From assembly GCA_934446565.1 (NCBI GenBank), contig CAKSEO010000067.1, forward strand, positions 1 through 9,963: a DNA stretch of 9,963 nt, in the 5' to 3' direction. This DNA is from an uncultured Oscillospiraceae bacterium. Its GTDB lineage: Bacteria > Bacillota > Clostridia > Oscillospirales > Ruminococcaceae. Shown in pieces: positions 7,379-9,963 of the stretch. Under the pieces are notes generated by a model that worked only from the letters and a program-made list of their open reading frames with translations, was not told where the DNA came from and ran no database searches. Both the position numbers and the translations under genes were made by a program. Within the stretch, counting starts at the first letter, position 1; each line of letters opens with the position of its first letter.

Positions 7379-7696
7379 GTGTTGTCTTTTATTACATCTA
7401 TAAAAACGACCGCCCCTCTTACCATAAAAGACCGCTTTGCGCTGGTGACGATACACGGCGAGGAATACATCCTCACGGACATAAAAATGCGTATGCTCCA
7501 GCCGAGAGAGTTGTTCAATGCACAGGGGTTCCCGGAAGATTACATAATCGACCATGACGACAGCGGCAGACCTTATCCGAAGTCAAAGCAGACAGCCCGG
7601 TGCGGAAATGCGGTCACACCGCCAGTTCCGGCGGCATTGGTACGGGCAAATCTGCCGGAGATGTGCGGCAATAAAACACAGAAAGGAATTGACTAA
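7379..7696 (+). pseudogene. 3' remnant of a C5-cytosine DNA methyltransferase
   Basis: Only the C-terminal ~100 residues survive. They contain motif IX-type MRMLQPRELFNAQGFP (about 37-52 of the open frame) and motif X-type KQTARCGNAVTPPVPAAL (about 70-87), preceded by TIKDRFALVTI, which normally sits at the end of the target-recognition region. Motifs I to VIII, including the catalytic Pro-Cys of motif IV and the Glu of motif VI, are absent. The fragment therefore cannot methylate DNA. The GTG at the start of the frame is arbitrary; recognisable homology begins near 7400, a few bases past the GNAT ribosome site. Its TAA abuts the ATG of the ERF gene, and the ERF ribosome site lies inside its last codons. 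This suggests an operon inherited from a phage. Confidence 0.8.
7380..7390 (+). repeat. Left copy of an 11-bp repeat bounding the phage-like region
   Basis: TGTTGTCTTTT here is identical to 9462-9472 and in direct orientation. It sits between the GNAT ribosome site (ending at 7377) and the first recognisable methyltransferase codons (about 7400), exactly where the foreign segment seems to begin. It may be an attachment-site core, a P-arm integrase site, or coincidence. Confidence 0.35.
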
Positions 7697-8284
7697 ATGG
7701 CAGAAACAAGCAAGATATATTCGGCTCTGTCAGCGATAATGTCGGAATGCCCGGCAATAGCCAAGAGCCAGAAAAACCAGTAGCAGGGGTTCATGTATCG
7801 CGGTGTTGACGTGGTAATGAACGTACTCCAGCCGCTGATGATAAAGCACAAGGTGTTCGCAGTTCCGGAGGTGCTGGACAGCCAGCGGCAGGAACGCGTA
7901 ACATCAAATGGCGGTACGCTGAACTACACCATACTCCGGGTGAGATACACGTTCTATGCGGAGGACGGCTCAAACGTTTCGGCGGTCGTTCATGGCGAGG
8001 GCATGGACAGCGCAGACAAGTCCAGCAATAAGGCTATGTCGATGGCGTTCAAGTACGCGTGCTTCCAGGTGCTGTGTATTCCCACAGAGGAAATGAAAGA
8101 CCCTGACGCGGAAACACCGCCTAGCAATTCTGCAGTCCTCCAATGTGCTGACTGCGGAGCTGCTATCAAGTGTTCCGGAGCGTTCAGCGCACAGCAGATA
8201 GCGCAGAGGGCGGTCGATATGTTCGGCAGGCAACTTTGCGTTGAGTGCGCAAAAAAAGCAAAGGAGGGCGCGGGGAATGGCTGA
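7697..8284 (+). pseudogene. ERF family single-strand annealing protein, interrupted by an amber codon
   Basis: Reading from the ATG at 7697, which has an AAAGGA site 10 nt upstream, the frame gives 28 codons (MAETSKIYSALSAIMSECPA...), then TAG at 7781-7783, then continues uninterrupted for 166 more codons. The continuation has strong ERF features: GFMYRGVDVVMNVLQPL, the VRYTFYAEDGS strand, VVHGEGMDSADKSSNKAMSMAFKYACFQ, and IPTEEMKDPDAE. The C-terminus carries a Cys-rich CADC...CVEC zinc-ribbon-like tail. ERF proteins anneal single strands in phage recombination. Family members commonly read KNQQQGF where this gene has Asn-Gln-stop-Gln-Gly-Phe, so a CAG-to-TAG transition is the simplest explanation. 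The ATG at 7793, 9 nt after the stop codon and preceded by AGGGG, could allow reinitiation to give a 163-aa product. Without that, the gene is dead. Confidence 0.85.
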
Positions 8285-8671
8285 CGGGAATTTTTATGTT
8301 CTGACTGTGTCAGCAAGCAGCCGCGAGTACAAAAGAATTGTTGCTGCCACTGACAGCGAAGAGAGAGATCAGAACTCCTTAAAAGAATTGTTCCAAACGC
8401 CGAAATAAAAGAATATACGGACCTGACGGCAGAAACGATTGGCCCTTCTCCGTTTTGGCTTGTTACTCGTTATGTAGCGGGAACGGACTATTCATTTAAG
8501 ACCGTCCCATTTGAACATGACAGGGACGTTGAATTTGGCACGGTTCTCCCTCACTTCTCAGGCGGGGAAGAAATAGTTTTGCAAGCCTCCGACAGTCTCA
8601 AAGCGAGTAAGCGTTCGTTTAATTTCTTTGAGGCATATGACGTTCTAAAGAGAGGTGAGAACAATGGTTGA
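8277..8671 (+). pseudogene. Small phage gene of unknown function, frameshifted at a GA tract
   Basis: The ATG at 8277 overlaps the ERF stop by 8 bases and follows AAGGAGG (8261-8267). The first frame gives 43 aa (MADGNFYVLTVSASSREYKR...) and stops at 8406-8408. The -1 frame is open from 8354 to a TGA at 8669-8671 and reads as a natural protein (LLKRIVPNAEIKEYTDLTAE, then FWLVTRYVAGTDYSFKTVPF). Removing one GA unit from the (GA)4 run at 8361-8368 joins both halves into a single 130-aa frame reading TDSEERSELLKRIVPN. This strongly suggests a +2 slippage in that tract. I do not recognise the family. Position directly after ERF indicates an early phage operon gene. Confidence 0.65.
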
Positions 8672-8885
8672 CGCATTCAAGGCAAGTTACAAATGCCGTT
8701 TATGCGGCACGATTTACGAACGTTACATCATGTGCGGAAGTCGAGAAGTGAAACGTTCAACCCTATGTGCTGCTGAGCTGTGTTCGCGCTCGAAAAACAT
8801 ATTTACCCCAACTGCAACTGACATTCATAATTGTGAAGACGGTAGCTTTGGCATTTCTGATTTTGTGGGGTGGAAACACGAATGA
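8664..8885 (+). CDS. Small zinc-ribbon-like phage protein
   Basis: The 73-aa product starts at the ATG at 8664, 4-6 nt after AGAGGTGAG. An in-frame GTG three codons upstream falls within that site. The start overlaps the end of the preceding frame by 8 bases (ATGGTTGA), the same architecture as the ERF junction. Cys11-x2-Cys14 (YKCRLCG) and His55-x-Cys57 (IHNCEDGSFGISDFVGW) form a plausible C2HC zinc site, and the HNC-x-DGS-x-G-x-x-DFVG ending is a recurrent pattern in small phage proteins of gut Firmicutes. Other cysteines at 24, 35 and 40 may be incidental. The role is unknown; it sits in a recombination/replication gene cluster. It is the only gene of the phage block with no visible lesion, but its promoter is lost or far upstream. 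Confidence 0.6.
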   Translation: MVDAFKASYKCRLCGTIYERYIMCGSREVKRSTLCAAELCSRSKNIFTPTATDIHNCEDGSFGISDFVGWKHE

Positions 8886-9028
8886 CCCTCGACAGCACCA
8901 CCTACTACACCCCCGAAGCCAACGCGGAATACATGAGTTGCTCGCAGTTCAAGGCGTTCCTGCACTGCGAAGCCGCCGCGAGAACACAACAGCGCAGCTG
9001 ACTGGCCCTTACGTCGACGTGCACAACC
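8882..9028 (+). pseudogene. Remnant of a PD-(D/E)XK exonuclease-like gene (DUF3799 type)
   Basis: The ATG at 8882 overlaps the previous stop codon (ATGA). The frame gives 39 aa (MTLDSTTYYTPEANAEYMSC, then SQFKAFLHCEAAA) before TGA at 8999-9001. The YMS-x-SQFKAFL-x-CEA pattern is the N-terminus of phage RecB-like/DUF3799 PD-(D/E)XK proteins, which usually follow a recombinase in phage recombination modules. In another frame, from about 8980 to 9028, the sequence reads ENTTAQLTGPYVDVH. This resembles the later TTALLxGSYVDA segment of the same family. The remnant has therefore suffered an internal deletion of a short stretch, a frameshift, and loss of the whole nuclease core (Asp, Glu-x-Lys). 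Confidence 0.6.
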
Positions 9029-9053
9029 ATAACGCGAAAAATGTTTTTTTCAT
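9009..9053 (-). other. Micro-ORF downstream of the orphan leftward promoter
   Basis: About 18 nt after the predicted start of transcription, the minus strand has ATG (9053-9051) followed by 13 codons reading MKKTFFALWLCTST, then TAA. An AAGGA lies 12 nt upstream. MKKTFFALWL resembles the start of an export signal, and the ORF ends where the exonuclease remnant begins. This could be the 5' stub of a truncated exported protein, a leader peptide, or chance. An alternative ATG at the very 5' end of the transcript (9068-9066) opens a longer frame antisense to the exonuclease remnant. Confidence 0.25.
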
Positions 9054-9077
9054 AGAAATAACCCATCCTTGTGTCAG

Positions 9078-9106
9078 ATTATAACACATATAAGGGGTTT
9101 TGTCAA
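9078..9106 (-). promoter_or_regulatory. Orphan consensus sigma-A promoter pointing into the phage remnant
   Basis: On the minus strand TTGACA (9106-9101), 17 nt, then TATAAT (9083-9078), with an extended -10 TG. It matches consensus perfectly. No leftward gene of normal size follows; the next one is GNAT, starting at 7361. Transcripts would be antisense to the exonuclease, zinc-ribbon and ERF remnants unless terminated. A second TTGACA precedes it by 7 bases. Confidence 0.8.
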
Positions 9107-9114
9107 GTGTCAAT

Positions 9115-9360
9115 TTACCAACCACGGCCATCGGCATATTTCATCTGTCGCGTGTTGAATCTGTTTACGCTGCTTGTGACTTGTTCTCCTTCAAGGTTGA
9201 TATCGTTATAAATGGTTATGTCTTGAGAAGCAGATTTGCCATTGTTTCCGCCGAAATTAGTCCCATATTCGTTAGCTACGTTTGCCATTGCTTCGCGAGC
9301 GAACCCAACCTTGTTTTGCTCATTCATTGCTTTGAACATCGGGGCAGGAATCACAACCAA
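9115..9360 (-). pseudogene. Fragment resembling the C-terminus of a phage tail tape-measure protein
   Basis: The minus-strand frame yields up to 81 residues from PAPMFKAMNEQNKVGF to a TAA at 9117-9115. The final third (SQDITIYNDINLEGEQVTSS, then VNRFNTRQMKYADGRGW) has the beta-strand plus SVNRxNxRQ ending that I associate with the extreme C-terminus of tail tape-measure proteins in Firmicutes siphophages. The frame begins only two codons after a stop, has just a TTG and no ribosome site, and such proteins are normally many hundreds of residues, so this is a fragment. It runs opposite to the recombination genes. This implies an inversion or large deletion in the element, or a second element. 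The assignment rests on pattern memory and is moderate. Confidence 0.45.
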
Positions 9361-9403
9361 GCTTCAGGCAATGGGCTTTAAAGTAACCACCAAGGATGTA
9401 TAA
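9359..9403 (+). pseudogene. 3' end of an unidentified rightward gene
   Basis: From about 9359 a plus-strand frame reads KLQAMGFKVTTKDV and stops with TAA (9401-9403), followed 7 bases later by a GC hairpin. Upstream of 9359 the sequence belongs to the oppositely oriented tail-like fragment, so a junction probably lies near the AAGCTT at 9359-9364. The piece is too short to name. A phage gene end next to the attachment region is one possibility. Confidence 0.3.
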
Positions 9404-9409
9404 AATAAT

Positions 9410-9432
9410 CCCCGGAGCGCATTGCTTCGGGG
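9410..9432. terminator. Hairpin after the gene end at 9403
   Basis: CCCCGGAGC (9410-9418) pairs with GCTTCGGGG (9424-9432), nine pairs including one G-T wobble, around a 5-nt loop. Rightward, the flank is AATCTCTCTG, a weak tail; leftward, it is ATTATTTTAT, a better one. It may end the phage gene at 9403 or stop read-through from the tRNA side. Confidence 0.55.
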
Positions 9433-9440
9433 AATCTCTC

Positions 9441-9468
9441 TGTTGTCTGCTGTTGTCCAACTGTTGTC
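9441..9468 (+). repeat. Three tandem TGTTGTC repeats
   Basis: TGTTGTC occurs at 9441-9447, 9451-9457 and 9462-9468, with repeat-to-repeat distances of 10 and 11 bp, about one helical turn each. This phasing suits cooperative protein binding to one DNA face, as with arm-type sites of tyrosine integrases. The third copy extends to TGTTGTCTTTT, which recurs exactly at 7380-7390, the other edge of the phage-like region. No integrase gene survives here to confirm a role. Confidence 0.5.
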
Positions 9469-9535
9469 TTTTGTGTTCAAATTGTTGACAAAACGGCTTA
9501 TTTGATTGATAACGCGGGTCAACTGGCTGACAGTT

Positions 9536-9583
9536 AAAAATCAAAGAAAATGGCTTAACAGTGCGGGTTCGCGCCGTTAAGCC
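9536..9583 (-). terminator. Terminator of tRNA-Ser
   Basis: GGCTTAAC (9552-9559) pairs perfectly with GTTAAGCC (9576-9583), and the interior adds further GC pairs around a small AACC loop on the minus strand. The leftward strand continues ATTTTCTTTGATTTTT. The hairpin begins 10 bases beyond the CCA end of the tRNA. Confidence 0.85.
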
Positions 9584-9593
9584 AACTTTTCTA

Positions 9594-9683
9594 TGGCGGA
9601 GAAAGAGGGATTTGAACCCTCGCGCCGGTTTCCCGACCTACTCCCTTAGCAGGGGAGCCCCTTCACCACTTGGGTATTTCTCC
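9594..9683 (-). tRNA. tRNA-Ser (anticodon GCU)
   Basis: The 90-nt gene includes the encoded CCA (9596-9594). Acceptor GGAGAAA (9683-9677) pairs with TTTCTCC (9604-9598) and the discriminator is G. The anticodon stem CTCCC/GGGAG holds the loop CTGCTAA, so the anticodon is GCT and it reads AGC/AGU. A long variable arm (GTCGGGAAACCGGC region) marks the class II serine type. The T-arm carries GGTTCAAATCC. It is transcribed leftward from its own consensus promoter to its own terminator. Its 3' end faces the phage-like remnant, a common arrangement for elements that integrate at tRNA genes. I found no second copy of the 3' end at the far edge. Confidence 0.97.
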
Positions 9684-9757
9684 AAAATGCTGAAAACACA
9701 ATATTGCGATGTAAGCGCAGGATATTTCAACTTGTGCCGTAAACACATCGTGTATAT

Positions 9758-9786
9758 ATTATATCACACGCGATCCGATTTGTCAA
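9758..9786 (-). promoter_or_regulatory. Sigma-A promoter of tRNA-Ser
   Basis: On the minus strand TTGACA (9786-9781), 17 nt, TATAAT (9763-9758), with an extended -10 TG. It is a perfect consensus as expected for a stable RNA gene. The predicted 5' leader to be processed is about 68 nt. The spacer is GC-rich, but I see no clear stringent GC discriminator downstream of the -10 box (sequence ATATACACG). Confidence 0.92.
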
Positions 9787-9859
9787 GAACTTTTTTAAAT
9801 TTTCTCAACTATATTTTCAGAACGCATAAACGAACCCAAAAACGTCCCAACGAAAACGC

Positions 9860-9888
9860 AAAAACCGCGCCGAATAACTCGGCGCGGT
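9860..9888 (-). terminator. Terminator of an off-window leftward gene
   Basis: CCGCGCCGA (9865-9873) pairs perfectly with TCGGCGCGG (9879-9887) around a 5-nt loop, with an outer A-T pair. Leftward, it is followed by TTTTT (9864-9860). It closes a transcript entering from the right edge and insulates the tRNA promoter 75 bases further on. Confidence 0.9.
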
Positions 9889-9899
9889 CAGACCGTCGA

Positions 9900-9921
9900 A
9901 AAAGTCACTAAAGTGACTTTT
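9900..9921 (-). repeat. Perfect 22-bp palindromic stem at the end of the rightmost gene
   Basis: AAAAGTCACT (9900-9909) and AGTGACTTTT (9912-9921) form a 10-bp inverted repeat with two central bases. It overlaps the presumed TAG stop at 9910-9908. T-runs on each side make it a possible first terminator in tandem with 9865-9887, or a protein-binding palindrome. Confidence 0.6.
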
Positions 9922-9963
9922 CCGCCGAACATCCGCCCTGCGCGCACGGTTTGTCGGCGTTGC
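9908..9963 (-). CDS. C-terminal end of an unidentified protein (partial, 5' off-window)
   Basis: A minus-strand frame open to the window edge reads NADKPCAQGGCSAEKSL and ends with TAG at 9910-9908, directly before a palindromic stem and a strong leftward terminator. The GC-rich third positions match the local genes. The two cysteines spaced Cys-x4-Cys near the end are notable but not diagnostic. Because only 17 codons are visible, I cannot name it, and another frame on this strand is also open here. Confidence 0.4.
   Translation of the reverse strand, partial: NADKPCAQGGCSAEKSL

Noticed and set aside
7362..7400. A duplicated tRNA-Ser 3' end as left attachment site
   Set aside because: No match to the T-arm/acceptor sequence is visible there, so tRNA-end integration cannot be demonstrated in this window.
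8376..8390. Programmed -1 frameshift at CCTTAAAAG in the small phage gene
   Set aside because: The heptamer C TTA AAA does not fit X XXY YYZ, there is no clear downstream stem, and the GA-tract expansion explains the frame change better.
9441..9489. TGTTGTC repeats as a CRISPR array
   Set aside because: Repeats are 7 bp with 3-4 bp gaps, far too short for repeats and spacers.
9485..9513. Rightward promoter TTGACA-17-GATAAC antisense to the tRNA
   Set aside because: The -10 box is poor and no rightward gene follows.
9561..9911. 116-aa plus-strand frame across the tRNA
   Set aside because: It is the complement of tRNA-Ser and its promoter; typical spurious frame.

Overview
The window looks like a chromosomal stretch of a spore-forming, motile Clostridia bacterium (Bacillota, probably Oscillospirales/Ruminococcus-like). 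The reasons are the sporulation pair yqfC-yqfD, a methyl-accepting chemotaxis protein behind a sigma-D/sigma-28-type flagellar promoter, strong GGAGG ribosome sites, U-tailed hairpin terminators, and a secreted fibronectin-III/transglutaminase-like protein of a kind common in gut Clostridia. The genus is inferred. Coding DNA is moderately GC-rich and the promoters are AT-rich with near-perfect sigma-A boxes.

Layout: (1) 27-1971, minus strand: an exported transglutaminase-like protein with its own perfect-consensus promoter and a strong terminator. (2) 2061-3111, plus strand: a TIGR02452/bacterial-type PARG gene, divergent from the first, with two stacked promoters and a terminator. (3) 3112-4596, minus strand: the yqfC-yqfD pair, convergent with the PARG gene. 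(4) 4740-6793, plus strand: a chemotaxis receptor, monocistronic, with a TAAA-N15-GACGATAT promoter and a terminator. (5) 6819-7361, minus strand: a GNAT acetyltransferase. (6) About 7380-9550: a decayed prophage or phage-like element. (7) 9594-9683, minus strand: tRNA-Ser(GCU) with its own promoter and terminator. (8) 9860-9963: the probable tail and terminator of a leftward gene that begins off-window.

The phage-like region is the most unusual part. On the plus strand it keeps the order of an early replication/recombination operon with overlapping starts and stops: the 3' end of a C5 DNA methyltransferase, an ERF-type single-strand annealing protein, a small unknown gene, a small zinc-ribbon gene, and the 5' end of a PD-(D/E)XK exonuclease-like gene. 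Almost every member is damaged in a different way. The methyltransferase lacks its N-terminal catalytic part. The ERF gene has an in-frame TAG in place of an expected Gln codon. The next gene is frameshifted at a GA dinucleotide tract. The exonuclease has an internal deletion plus a frameshift. Beyond it lie an oppositely oriented fragment resembling the C-terminus of a tail tape-measure protein, an orphan leftward consensus promoter, and tandem TGTTGTC repeats. The repeats include an 11-bp sequence that is also found at the other edge of the region. The 3' end of the tRNA gene faces this region, which is the usual geometry of tRNA-targeted integration.

I see no complete new defence or mobile system. 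The items most worth checking are the flagellar-type promoter of the receptor, the repeat pair that may mark the ends of the element, the amber codon in ERF, the GA-tract frameshift, and the orphan promoter.
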